DNA of 64,000 nucleotides, taken from Candidatus Aegiribacteria sp. MLS_C. Lineage in GTDB: Bacteria > Fermentibacterota > Fermentibacteria > Fermentibacterales > JCC-6. This document shows, in pieces, positions 28,516 to 36,280 of the stretch. The position numbers and the translations under genes are program-made. The notes under the pieces were generated by a model. That model was not told the DNA's origin. It saw only the letters and a list, made by a program, of their open reading frames with translations, and did not search any database. Where the stretch lies: NCBI GenBank assembly GCA_002030045.1, contig LQBI01000031.1:62001-126000 (forward strand), given 5' to 3'. How positions within the stretch are numbered: the first letter of the stretch is position 1; each line of letters opens with the position of its first letter.

Positions 28516-29859
28516 ATGAAGGTAGTCACCGACAGTGGACTGGCAGGCCCCGTGACGGCGGAGCAGCTTGGGAGGATGTCCGGCGATTCCGTCAGGCTGC
28601 ATGGAGTAGTGCAGAGGATACGGCGCCTGGGCTGGGGAGCGTTCATCATCCTCAGGAGACACGACGGCCTAGTGCAGTGCGTGATGGGCGCAGATGGAAA
28701 CGAGGGTACGCTGGACGGCCTCGAGATCGAGCAGTCCGTGGAGGTGACGGGTACGGTCAGCGAGGCGCGGATCAAGGACGTCTCCATAAACCCGGGGAAC
28801 GTCGAGATCAAGCTGGATTCCCTGCGGGTGATCAGCTCACCGGCGGAGCAGTCGCCGGTGGACATGAGCAAGAAGATACTGGACCTGCATATCGACACCA
28901 ACCTGGACATGAGGCCGCTGAGCCTCAGGCATCCCGTGGAAAGGGCCAGGCTGAAGATCGCCGACACCCTGTCAGCCGCATTCAGGGAAGCCCTTGCCCA
29001 GCGCGGTTTCACCGAGATACACACTCCCAAGATCTGCTCTGCGGGAGCGGAGGGAGGCGCCAACATCTTCAGGGTCCAGTATTTCGACAGAGAAGCCTTC
29101 CTCGCCCAGTCTCCCCAGTTCTACAAGCAGATGGGTGTCGGGGTGTTCGAGAGGGTCTTCGAGGTCGGTCCGGTCTTCAGGGCGGAACCCCACCAGACCT
29201 CGCGCCACGTCAACGAGTATACCTCCATGGATCTCGAGATGGGGTTCATCGATTCCTTCGAGGACGTGATGGCGACGGAGATGGCTGTTCTGAGACACTG
29301 CATGGAAGCTCTCCGGGAGAGGAACGGCTACGAGCTGGAGATGCTGGAGGCACGTCTGCCCCAGGTGCCCGACGGGGTCCCCACCGTGACTCTCGAGGAA
29401 GCTCACGGCATAACCCTGGAACTCACAGGCGTGGACTGCACCGGGGAGCCGGACCTGAGCCCCGAGGAGGAGAAGGTTCTCTCTGAGCACGCGAGCGCCA
29501 GCTGGGGATCCGAGTTCCTCTTCGTGACACATTTCCCCACCGGAAAGAGGCCCTTCTACACCATGGACGACCCGGATGCTCCCGGGACGACCCTGAGCTT
29601 CGACCTTCTTCTGAGGGGACTGGAGGTCACCACCGGAGGACAGAGGATACACGACTACCAGATGCAGGTAGAGAAGATGCGGGCCTTCGGACTTGACCCT
29701 GATTCGTTCCAGGGATACCTCCAGGCCCACCGTTACGGGCTCCCCCCGCACGGAGGCCTTGCCATAGGTCTGGAAAGGCTCGCAGCCAGGGTACTCGAGG
29801 TGGAGAACATAAGACTGACGACCATGTTCCCGAGGGATGTGAAGCGTCTGACTCCGTAA
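28516..29859 (+). CDS. aspS: Aspartyl-tRNA synthetase, archaeal type
   Basis: Charges tRNA-Asp (this lineage often also charges tRNA-Asn). The product is 447 aa from ATG 28516 with AAAGGA six bases upstream; an ATG at 28495 is an alternative. An OB-fold anticodon domain (about 15-110) precedes the class II core. The core resembles archaeal/eukaryotic AspRS: EIHTPKICSAGAEGGANIF, AQSPQFYKQM (motif 2 region FRAEPHQTSRHVNEY), and motif 3 RYGLPPHGGLAIGLERL. It lacks the large GAD insertion of typical bacterial AspRS, hence the short length. If it is non-discriminating, a GatCAB amidotransferase would be needed. The stop codon lies in a tandem repeat. Confidence 0.93.
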   Translation: MKVVTDSGLAGPVTAEQLGRMSGDSVRLHGVVQRIRRLGWGAFIILRRHDGLVQCVMGADGNEGTLDGLEIEQSVEVTGTVSEARIKDVSINPGNVEIKLDSLRVISSPAEQSPVDMSKKILDLHIDTNLDMRPLSLRHPVERARLKIADTLSAAFREALAQRGFTEIHTPKICSAGAEGGANIFRVQYFDREAFLAQSPQFYKQMGVGVFERVFEVGPVFRAEPHQTSRHVNEYTSMDLEMGFIDSFEDVMATEMAVLRHCMEALRERNGYELEMLEARLPQVPDGVPTVTLEEAHGITLELTGVDCTGEPDLSPEEEKVLSEHASASWGSEFLFVTHFPTGKRPFYTMDDPDAPGTTLSFDLLLRGLEVTTGGQRIHDYQMQVEKMRAFGLDPDSFQGYLQAHRYGLPPHGGLAIGLERLAARVLEVENIRLTTMFPRDVKRLTP

Positions 29860-29930
29860 GGGTTTCGTCTGACACCGTAAGGGTTTAATCTGACCCCGTA
29901 AGGGCTTCGTCTGACCCCGCAGGGGCCGGC
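29847..29930. repeat. 21-bp tandem repeat spanning the aspS stop codon
   Basis: Four consecutive 21-base units (29847, 29868, 29889, 29910) of the form TCTGACNCCGTAAGGGYTT plus two bases. The first unit holds the last aspS codons and its TAA. Because 21 is a multiple of three, units two and three repeat the in-frame TAA; unit four has CCGCAGGGG instead. The array stops 68 bases before the convergent aldolase gene. Confidence 0.9.
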
Positions 29931-29997
29931 AAGTTGCGGATGACTTTTATCCGGGAAGGCTGCCTGGTGTCGTCAGGCCCGGCATGACGGGTCCGTC

Positions 29998-30837
29998 TCA
30001 GATGTCGATTGACGGAGGACCCGGGGGCAGTTCGTCGGATTCCTCATCGGATTCGTCCCGTTCCTCCTTTTCCCCCCGCTGAAGGCTCAGGTCCCGGTCC
30101 TTCATTCCCACGAACTTCCCGAATGCGGATCTCTCCAGAAGGAGGAGTCTCGCCGCCTTCTCCACCACCTCGACCGCGTCGCAGGCGGAATCCAGGTCAG
30201 GACCCAGGCCGAGTATGCCGTGCTTGCGCCAGATGACGCAGTCGCTCTCCCGAAAGGCGTTCGCGGTCTCCATGCCCAGTTCCCAGGTACCGGGTGCCAT
30301 GAAGTCCAGAAAACGAACACCGCGCTTCATGAGAAGGGATATCTCGGGGTGGGATCTGTTGACCGCGTCCTCCAGCATCTCCGCGGGGAGGTCGCTGGAG
30401 GAGAGAGCGAGCATATGCGTAGAATGGGTGTGTATCAGGGACGCGGTGTCCCAGCCCCTGGAAGCGGCTTCGGCAAGCACCAGGACATGTGTGCTGAACT
30501 CGCTGGTCGGCTTGAGGTCGGAGGCCAGCCTGATTACCTTGAGGCCATCGGCCGAAATCCGCACGGGGACGATCTCGGTGTCCATCCTGCTGATGAGCTT
30601 CCTGAAGCGGCTTCCGGCGGTAGTGATCATGAAGGTCCTTCCCGCCAGCTCCGGAACTGGCAGGGGCAGGTCCTCGGCGACCACCTCCGCATTCCATACG
30701 GAACCTTCTGCACCCGGCGGTATGAGGACGGAGATGTTGCCGGCGTTTGCCTCTGCCCATCCGCTCCTTGCCAGCTGCGCGGCCACGGTGCCGATCTCCT
30801 CCCTGGTCCGTTCAACCAGGTCCAGCGGAGTCTCCAT
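29998..30837 (-). CDS. Class II aldolase, rhamnulose-1-phosphate aldolase-like
   Basis: The product is 279 aa from the ATG at 30837; a longer open frame upstream lies out of frame inside the aminotransferase gene. Motifs of the class II (zinc) aldolase fold are visible: ANAGNISV (phosphate loop), LIHTHSTHMLAL (two zinc His) and VIWRKHGILGLG (third His). The length and motif order resemble RhaD. The tail is strongly acidic and unrelated to RhaD. It shares one base with the aminotransferase stop (TGATG), so the two are coupled. No rhamnose genes are nearby, so the real substrate is unknown. Confidence 0.75.
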   Translation of the reverse strand: METPLDLVERTREEIGTVAAQLARSGWAEANAGNISVLIPPGAEGSVWNAEVVAEDLPLPVPELAGRTFMITTAGSRFRKLISRMDTEIVPVRISADGLKVIRLASDLKPTSEFSTHVLVLAEAASRGWDTASLIHTHSTHMLALSSSDLPAEMLEDAVNRSHPEISLLMKRGVRFLDFMAPGTWELGMETANAFRESDCVIWRKHGILGLGPDLDSACDAVEVVEKAARLLLLERSAFGKFVGMKDRDLSLQRGEKEERDESDEESDELPPGPPSIDI

Positions 30838-32162
30838 CAGCCTTCCAGAACCGCGTCGGCGGCTTCCGAAACGATCTCCAGGCCCCTGATCGTCTCTTCT
30901 TCGGATATGTTGAGGGGCGGACGGAACCGAATGCTCCTGGTGCCGCAGGGAAGGATTATCGCCCCCCTGTTCATTATCTCTTTCAGCATCCTGTCCCTGA
31001 CAGCGGTATCCGGAAGATCGAAGGCGCACATGAGCCCTCTTCCCCGGACGTTCATCACTTTGTCCGGGTGTTTTTCCTGAAGCGCCAGGAGTCCTTTCAT
31101 GAGCGTTCTGCCGCGGCCGCGGACGTTTTCCAGGGTATTCTCCTCGACCATTATCTTGAGGTACTTGCTGCATCTGACCATGTCCACCAGGTTGCCACCC
31201 CAGGTGGAGTTTATTCGGCTGGACTCGTGGAAGACGTTGCCCTCCACGCTGTCTATGCGCTTCGTGGATGCTATTCCGCATACCTGGGCCTTCTTGCCGA
31301 AGCAGAAAATGTCCGGCTCGACCCCGAGTGACTGCCATGCCCACCATTCGCCGGTGAGACCCATGCCGGTCTGGATCTCGTCGAAAACAAGCATGAACTC
31401 GTGCCTGTCAGCCCTTTCCCTGAGCTGCTGCAGGAACTCGGGGCGAAAATGGTTGTCCCCGCCCTCGGCCTGTATCGGTTCTATCAGAAGGCACGCGATG
31501 TCATGGCCGAAGGCCTCTATTGCTCTGTCTATCTGTTCCAGGGAGCGCTTCTCAGCCGTCTTCACCGCCTCGAGGTTGTCCTCGAGAGGGAACAGGATCG
31601 AGGGGCTATCCACCCTGGGCCAGTCGAACTTCGGGAAGTACATGTACTTCCTGGGATCGGCGGTGTTGGTCAGGGAGAGTGTGTAGCCGGACCTTCCGTG
31701 GAAGGCGTTCCTGAAATGGATGACCCTGGTGCCGGTCTCGCCCCTGCCGGCGGCTATGTTCTGGCGCACCTTCCAGTCGAAGGCGGCCTTCATGGCGTTC
31801 TCAACCGCCAGCGCGCCGCCCGAGACGAAGAAGAGGTAGGGATGGCTGTCGGGAATTGCGGTATTCGCGAAGGTGGTTACGAACTCGGCCATCTCGGCGG
31901 TGTAGAAATCCGAGTTCGAAGGCTTGTTGATGGCCACGTCTGCCAGATATTCCCTGAAGTCGTCGGTGCACAGGGCAGGGTGGTTCATTCCCAGGGGGGC
32001 GGAGGCGAAGAAACTGAAAAGGTCCAGATAGTCCCTTCCGGAGAGGGCGTCCCTGATCACGGAACCCCGGCTGTTCCTGAGGTCGAGGACCATCTCGAAC
32101 CCGTCGGCAAGCATGTGGCGGGCTATTGAGGACCTTACTTCCGAAGCGGGTATGTGTTTCAT
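30837..32162 (-). CDS. lat: Class III aminotransferase, L-lysine 6-transaminase-like
   Basis: A PLP enzyme of 441 aa. The start ATG at 32162 has AGAGGTGG upstream; an in-frame start ten codons earlier is less likely. The N-terminal segment MVLDLRNSRGS...YLDLFSFFASAPLGMNHP and FHGRSGYTLSLTNTADPRKYMYFPKFDWPR match lysine epsilon-aminotransferases. FDEIQTGMGLTGEWWA and the PLP lysine in FGKKAQVCG follow. The expected reaction is transfer of the epsilon-amino group of lysine to 2-oxoglutarate. Coupling to a class II aldolase is unusual. A palindromic operator candidate lies 78 bases upstream. Confidence 0.85.
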   Translation of the reverse strand: MKHIPASEVRSSIARHMLADGFEMVLDLRNSRGSVIRDALSGRDYLDLFSFFASAPLGMNHPALCTDDFREYLADVAINKPSNSDFYTAEMAEFVTTFANTAIPDSHPYLFFVSGGALAVENAMKAAFDWKVRQNIAAGRGETGTRVIHFRNAFHGRSGYTLSLTNTADPRKYMYFPKFDWPRVDSPSILFPLEDNLEAVKTAEKRSLEQIDRAIEAFGHDIACLLIEPIQAEGGDNHFRPEFLQQLRERADRHEFMLVFDEIQTGMGLTGEWWAWQSLGVEPDIFCFGKKAQVCGIASTKRIDSVEGNVFHESSRINSTWGGNLVDMVRCSKYLKIMVEENTLENVRGRGRTLMKGLLALQEKHPDKVMNVRGRGLMCAFDLPDTAVRDRMLKEIMNRGAIILPCGTRSIRFRPPLNISEEETIRGLEIVSEAADAVLEG

Positions 32163-32239
32163 CGAACCACCTCTTTCCTGTGATGTCCGCAAGGGTGCAG
32201 GTCAAGATGCACTCTTTGAGGCCTGGAGCATAGGCTGAA

Positions 32240-32269
32240 ATGGTACATGTACTTATTGAAATGTACCAT
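32240..32269. promoter_or_regulatory. Palindromic operator candidate between lat and ptb
   Basis: ATGGTACAT at 32240-32248 and its exact reverse complement ATGTACCAT at 32261-32269, with 12 bases between. The perfect 9-bp arms sit in the divergent region, 78 bases from the lat start and about 40 bases before the ptb -35. They would suit a dimeric regulator controlling one or both genes. The regulator is not known. Confidence 0.5.
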
Positions 32270-32306
32270 CGAATCTCATCCCGGAGGCCGGATTTGTCAA
32301 CACTTC

Positions 32307-32336
32307 TTGCAGCCTCCGATGAGCTCCAGCTATATT
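32307..32336 (+). promoter_or_regulatory. Promoter of ptb
   Basis: TTGCAG at 32307-32312, an 18-base spacer and TATATT at 32331-32336. The ptb ATG is 57 bases downstream and has AGGGGGA before it. Confidence 0.5.
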
Positions 32337-32393
32337 CGTCCGTATCTTGTGATTTTGTGCGCAACACATCCAGTCTCACTCACAGGGGGATAA

Positions 32394-33320
32394 ATGGAAC
32401 CTATTAAGAATCTCGCCGAAATGAAGCGGATAGCAAGGGAACTCCCTTCCAAGAGGGTTGCGGTGGTCAGGGCGGACGAGGTCGAGACCATTTCAGCGAT
32501 AGGCACCGCTGTCGGTGAGGAGATGGTTGATGCTGTACTCATAGGCCCCGAGAAGGGGATCCGCGAATCCGCCGAGAAGGCGGGAGTGGACCTCGACGGC
32601 ATCGAGATTATACACGCCGAGGACGACGACACCGCCTCGTTCAGGGGAGTGGAGACCCTCAGGAACGGCAGGGCCGACGTCATAATGAAGGGACTGGTGG
32701 CTACCAGCTCCTTCCTGCACGCCATTCTGGACAGGGATACCGGTATACGCGGACCCGGCGTGCTCAGCCATGTGGCCGCTTTCGAAGTGCCCGGTTACCA
32801 CAAGCTGCTCCTGATAAGCGACGCGGCGATGAACATCGCTCCGGACTTCGACATGAAGGTAGCCATGCTCAGGAATGCCATCATCGTGGCCGGGGCCCTT
32901 GGGATAGAGCATCCGAAGAGCACCTACGTTTGCGCCAAGGAGGTGCCCTACGAGAAGATGCCCTGCACCATGGAGGCTGCCAGGATGAAGGAGATGGCCG
33001 ACAGGGGCGAATTCGGCGACATCATCTTCGACGCTCCCCTGGCCATGGACCTCGCCGTATCAGCCGAAGCCTGCAGGATCAAGAAGATAGACACCCCCGT
33101 CGGAGGGGACGCGGACATACTCATACTCCCCGACATTGAGGCCGCCAACATTCTCTACAAGACCCTGATATTCATCTCCGGCGGAGAGCTCGGGGCAGTG
33201 ATAATGGGGGCGAAGAATCCGGTGGTCCTCACCTCCCGCGCTGACTCTGCAGAGTCGAAGCTGTGTTCCATCGTGCTGTCAGGGGTCGTCGCCGGATACG
33301 GGAAGACAGACGGGAACTGA
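32394..33320 (+). CDS. ptb: Phosphate butyryltransferase
   Basis: Converts butyryl-CoA and phosphate to butyryl phosphate, the substrate of butyrate kinase. The 308-aa protein has the phosphate acetyl/butyryltransferase fold: GRADVIMKGLVATSSFLHAILD, GPGVLSHVAAFEVPGYHKLLLISDAAMNIAPD, and the C-terminal GGDADILILPDIEAANILYKTL. These are typical of Ptb rather than Pta. It begins a long operon: rpiB starts on its stop codon (TGATG). Together with buk it forms an ATP-yielding route from butyryl-CoA. Confidence 0.92.
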   Translation: MEPIKNLAEMKRIARELPSKRVAVVRADEVETISAIGTAVGEEMVDAVLIGPEKGIRESAEKAGVDLDGIEIIHAEDDDTASFRGVETLRNGRADVIMKGLVATSSFLHAILDRDTGIRGPGVLSHVAAFEVPGYHKLLLISDAAMNIAPDFDMKVAMLRNAIIVAGALGIEHPKSTYVCAKEVPYEKMPCTMEAARMKEMADRGEFGDIIFDAPLAMDLAVSAEACRIKKIDTPVGGDADILILPDIEAANILYKTLIFISGGELGAVIMGAKNPVVLTSRADSAESKLCSIVLSGVVAGYGKTDGN

Positions 33321-33772
33321 TGAGGATCGCCATAGCCAGCGATCACGCCGGATTCCGGCTCAAGGAGCACCTGGCGGAATGGCTCCGGGGGAGGGATGCC
33401 CTGGTCCTCGAGGACCTGGGCCCTTCGGACGACTGCTCCGTCGATTATCCTGATTTCGCCGGAGCCCTCTGCAGGAGCCTCCTCGCGGGATCCGCCGATA
33501 TCGGCATCCTGATATGCAATTCCGGCATCGGTATGAGCATCAGCGCCAACCGGTACAGGGGCATAAGGGCCGCCCTCTGTCTTTATCCGGACATGGCCTT
33601 CTGGGCCAGGCACCACAACGACGCCAACGTCCTGGTACTGGGAGGAGGCATGACGGCTCCCTTCCTGGCAAGGGAGATAGTGAAGGTCTTCCTGACCGAG
33701 GAGTTCGACGGTGGACGGCACGGGAGAAGGGTCGGCAAGATGGACTCTCTGCCCGGCGTGCAGGGATCCTGA
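33320..33772 (+). CDS. rpiB: Ribose-5-phosphate isomerase B
   Basis: Interconverts ribose 5-phosphate and ribulose 5-phosphate; the latter feeds the riboflavin genes downstream (RibB substrate). The 150-aa product starts at 33320, one base overlapping ptb. MRIAIASDHAGFRLKEHL, DYPDFA, ICNSGIGMSISANRYRGIRAAL and HHNDANVLVLGG match RpiB. The active-site loop reads CNSGIG rather than the more usual CGTGIG. The next gene begins 16 bases after its stop with GAAGGAA upstream. Confidence 0.93.
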   Translation: MRIAIASDHAGFRLKEHLAEWLRGRDALVLEDLGPSDDCSVDYPDFAGALCRSLLAGSADIGILICNSGIGMSISANRYRGIRAALCLYPDMAFWARHHNDANVLVLGGGMTAPFLAREIVKVFLTEEFDGGRHGRRVGKMDSLPGVQGS

Positions 33773-33788
33773 TCCCCCGGAGAAGGAA

Positions 33789-34853
33789 ATGATCGACGTT
33801 ATTTGCGGAGCAAGACCGAATTTCATGAAAGTCGACCCCATCGTGAGGAACCTCGACCCCGGCATCGGTGTCCGTATAGTGCACACCGGTCAGCACTACG
33901 ACCATATCATGTCCCAGAGCTTCTTCGACCAGCTCCGGCTGCCGCCTCCGGACCTTAACCTCGAGGTGGGTTCGGCCAGCATCACAGCCCAGACAGCGGC
34001 CATAATGGAACGGTACGAGGAGGTCGTCGCCGATGGAGCTCCGGTGGCCGTCGTGGTGGTGGGTGACGTCAATTCCACCCTTGCCTGCTCACTTGTCGCG
34101 GTCAGGTACGGTATTCCGGTGATCCACGTGGAGGCAGGGCTGCGAAGCTTCGACAGGCGAATGCCGGAGGAGATAAACCGAGTACTGACCGACCAGATAG
34201 CCGATCTGCTCCTGATAACCAGCGCCGAGGCCAGGGACAACCTGCTGGCCGAGGGCAAGAGCAGCAGGAGCATCAAGCTGGTGGGCAATCCCATGATAGA
34301 TACTCTGAAGAGACTCCTGCCGGAGGCCATGTCCTCCGAGGAGCCGCCGGTGGGCGAGCGCTACTGCCTGGTCACGCTTCACAGGCCCTCGAATGTGGAC
34401 GACCCGGAGAGGCTGATGAGGATACTTGAGGCACTCGGCGACCTCGAGGGTCTCAGGGTGGTGTTCCCGGCCCATCCCCGGACCCGCGCCAGCATCCTCT
34501 CCTGGAGACTGGAAGTGCCCTCCAGTGTGCTTGTAGGCGAACCCATGACCTATTTGCAGTTCCTGAGAGCACAGGCGGGTGCGGCGGGTGTGATTACCGA
34601 CTCGGGCGGGGTACAGGAAGAGACCAGCGTCCTCGGAGTGCCCTGCGTGACCGTGCGGACCAGCACCGAAAGGCCCGTAACGCTTGAACTGGGGACCAAT
34701 GTCCTTTGCCCCGTCGTATCGGAACTGAAGGATGCGGTTATCTCGCAGATGGAGAAACGAACCGGTTCTCCTCCGGAGATACCTTTGTGGGACGGGAAGG
34801 CGGGGGGCAGGATAGCCGCAGCCATAGAGGAATTCATAGGAGGTGCCAGATGA
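33789..34853 (+). CDS. wecB: UDP-N-acetylglucosamine 2-epimerase (non-hydrolysing)
   Basis: Makes UDP-ManNAc for envelope polysaccharides. The product is 354 aa from ATG 33789. Motifs: GARPNFMKVDPI at the N-terminus (usually GTRPE), HTGQHYD, HVEAGLRSFDRRMPEEINR, VTLHRPSNVD, and ITDSGGVQEETSVLGVPCVTVR with the catalytic Glu residues. Its TGA overlaps the next ATG by four bases (ATGA). No ManNAc dehydrogenase gene lies beside it, so the polysaccharide made cannot be named. Confidence 0.92.
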   Translation: MIDVICGARPNFMKVDPIVRNLDPGIGVRIVHTGQHYDHIMSQSFFDQLRLPPPDLNLEVGSASITAQTAAIMERYEEVVADGAPVAVVVVGDVNSTLACSLVAVRYGIPVIHVEAGLRSFDRRMPEEINRVLTDQIADLLLITSAEARDNLLAEGKSSRSIKLVGNPMIDTLKRLLPEAMSSEEPPVGERYCLVTLHRPSNVDDPERLMRILEALGDLEGLRVVFPAHPRTRASILSWRLEVPSSVLVGEPMTYLQFLRAQAGAAGVITDSGGVQEETSVLGVPCVTVRTSTERPVTLELGTNVLCPVVSELKDAVISQMEKRTGSPPEIPLWDGKAGGRIAAAIEEFIGGAR

Positions 34854-36280
34854 GGAGCCTGACAGCAGCTGCAGCCATCGGTCCGGTGTTCATGGTCTTC
34901 ATCGCCGCGGCATGTGGCGGTTCCGGCGACGGAGGCTTGCGCGTCTCCGCCGCGGATTCGGGCACTCAGAAATTCGCGGTTTCCATTCGGGGCGACGATG
35001 TGGGCTACATGCAGCTCGACATAGAGGAGTACGGTGAGGATTCACTCCTGATAACCCAGACCATCAGCTGGAACATGATCCTCATGGGGAACAGGCGGGA
35101 CATCGAGATGTCCATGACCGCCGTCACCGATACGACCTACGACCTGGGCAGCATGGAGATGATGATGTCCGACGGGTCCGCAGAGATCAATGTCACGGCC
35201 GTCAGGCGTGATTCCCTGCTTGTTTCCTCGATAGGCACCGCGGGCAGGGTGATAGACAACTCGACAGTGATCGAGGGGGATTACCTCCCTGTGCTGGCCG
35301 ATCTGGCATGCGCCTCCATGGATTGGACCGAGGGCCAGGAAAGGATCTTTCAGTCCTTCGATCCCGCCAGCGGAGCGGTTCTATCGGCCACCGCCCTGTG
35401 CCAGGGTTACGAGGAGATGGACCTGCTCGGCGACACAGTGGAGGCCGTAAGGCTCCAGCTGTCCCAGATGGGAACGAGCAACCTGGTCTGGGTTCACGAG
35501 GGACAGATAGTCCGTGAGTACGAAGAGGGTCTGGGAATGGAGATGACCCGTGTCCCGCCTGGACAGGGGGGGGATATAATTGCAACAACCGACCTGTACG
35601 AGGTCTTCGCTGTTTCCTCGACCCCCATAGCTGATCCCAGGTCGGTGAGGGACAGGACATTCGTCCTCGAGGGAGACATCGACTGGTCCCTGTTCCAGCT
35701 GGACATCCCTCCACTGCAGGAGGCGAGGGGCTGCACGGTGCGGGTCTCGAACACCGCACCGGACCTTCCGGCGGGGTTCCCTTCGCCGGCGGTTCCGGAC
35801 AGCCTTGCTGACTACGTTCTTCCCGAACCCATGATACAGTCCGGGGATTCAACGATCTGCGCCGGGGCCGCGGAAGTGACCGCCGGCAGCCGTGACGCAT
35901 GGGAAGCCGCACGCAGGATCTGTTCCTTCGTCGATACTGCGGTGGAGAACACCCCCACGGTTTCCCTACCCTCCGCTGTGGACGTGATGGAAAACCTCCG
36001 CGGCGACTGCAACGAGCACACCATTCTGTTCGTGGCCATGGCCAGGGCGGTCGGACTGCCTTCGAGGATATGCGCGGGAATAGTCTACCTGGACGGCTCC
36101 TTCGGCTACCATGCATGGCCCATGGTGTGGGTGGGCGACTGGGTGGCAATGGACCCGACCTTCGGTCAGTACCTGGCCGACGGGACACATGTGATCCTGG
36201 CCACGGGGGACCTCCAGTCCCAGTACGTTGTCAATTCCGTGATCGGAAGGCTCAGCGTCATCGAGCTGATGGAGGAGTGA
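34850..36280 (+). CDS. Transglutaminase-like lipoprotein
   Basis: The product is 476 aa from ATG 34850 (AGGAGGTG upstream), overlapping wecB by ATGA. The lipobox FIAAACGG indicates export and lipidation. Residues about 40-340 are beta-rich and unassigned. The transglutaminase-like domain (about 345-470) has the full triad: Cys387 in RGDCNEH, His421 in GYHAWP and Asp435 in AMDPTFG. Members of this fold act as proteases or amide-bond enzymes in the envelope. Its position between wecB and ribD suggests operon drift rather than pathway membership. Confidence 0.8.
   Translation: MRSLTAAAAIGPVFMVFIAAACGGSGDGGLRVSAADSGTQKFAVSIRGDDVGYMQLDIEEYGEDSLLITQTISWNMILMGNRRDIEMSMTAVTDTTYDLGSMEMMMSDGSAEINVTAVRRDSLLVSSIGTAGRVIDNSTVIEGDYLPVLADLACASMDWTEGQERIFQSFDPASGAVLSATALCQGYEEMDLLGDTVEAVRLQLSQMGTSNLVWVHEGQIVREYEEGLGMEMTRVPPGQGGDIIATTDLYEVFAVSSTPIADPRSVRDRTFVLEGDIDWSLFQLDIPPLQEARGCTVRVSNTAPDLPAGFPSPAVPDSLADYVLPEPMIQSGDSTICAGAAEVTAGSRDAWEAARRICSFVDTAVENTPTVSLPSAVDVMENLRGDCNEHTILFVAMARAVGLPSRICAGIVYLDGSFGYHAWPMVWVGDWVAMDPTFGQYLADGTHVILATGDLQSQYVVNSVIGRLSVIELMEE

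Noticed and set aside
29847-29930. CRISPR array
   Set aside because: The four 21-bp units are directly adjacent without spacers.
30838-31347. N-terminal extension of the class II aldolase
   Set aside because: The frame is Gly/Arg-rich, lies antisense-frame to the aminotransferase gene and has no protein features; the coupled ATG at 30837 is better.
35202-36188. 328-codon minus-strand ORF
   Set aside because: Extremely Arg/Pro/Ser-rich shadow of the transglutaminase lipoprotein gene.
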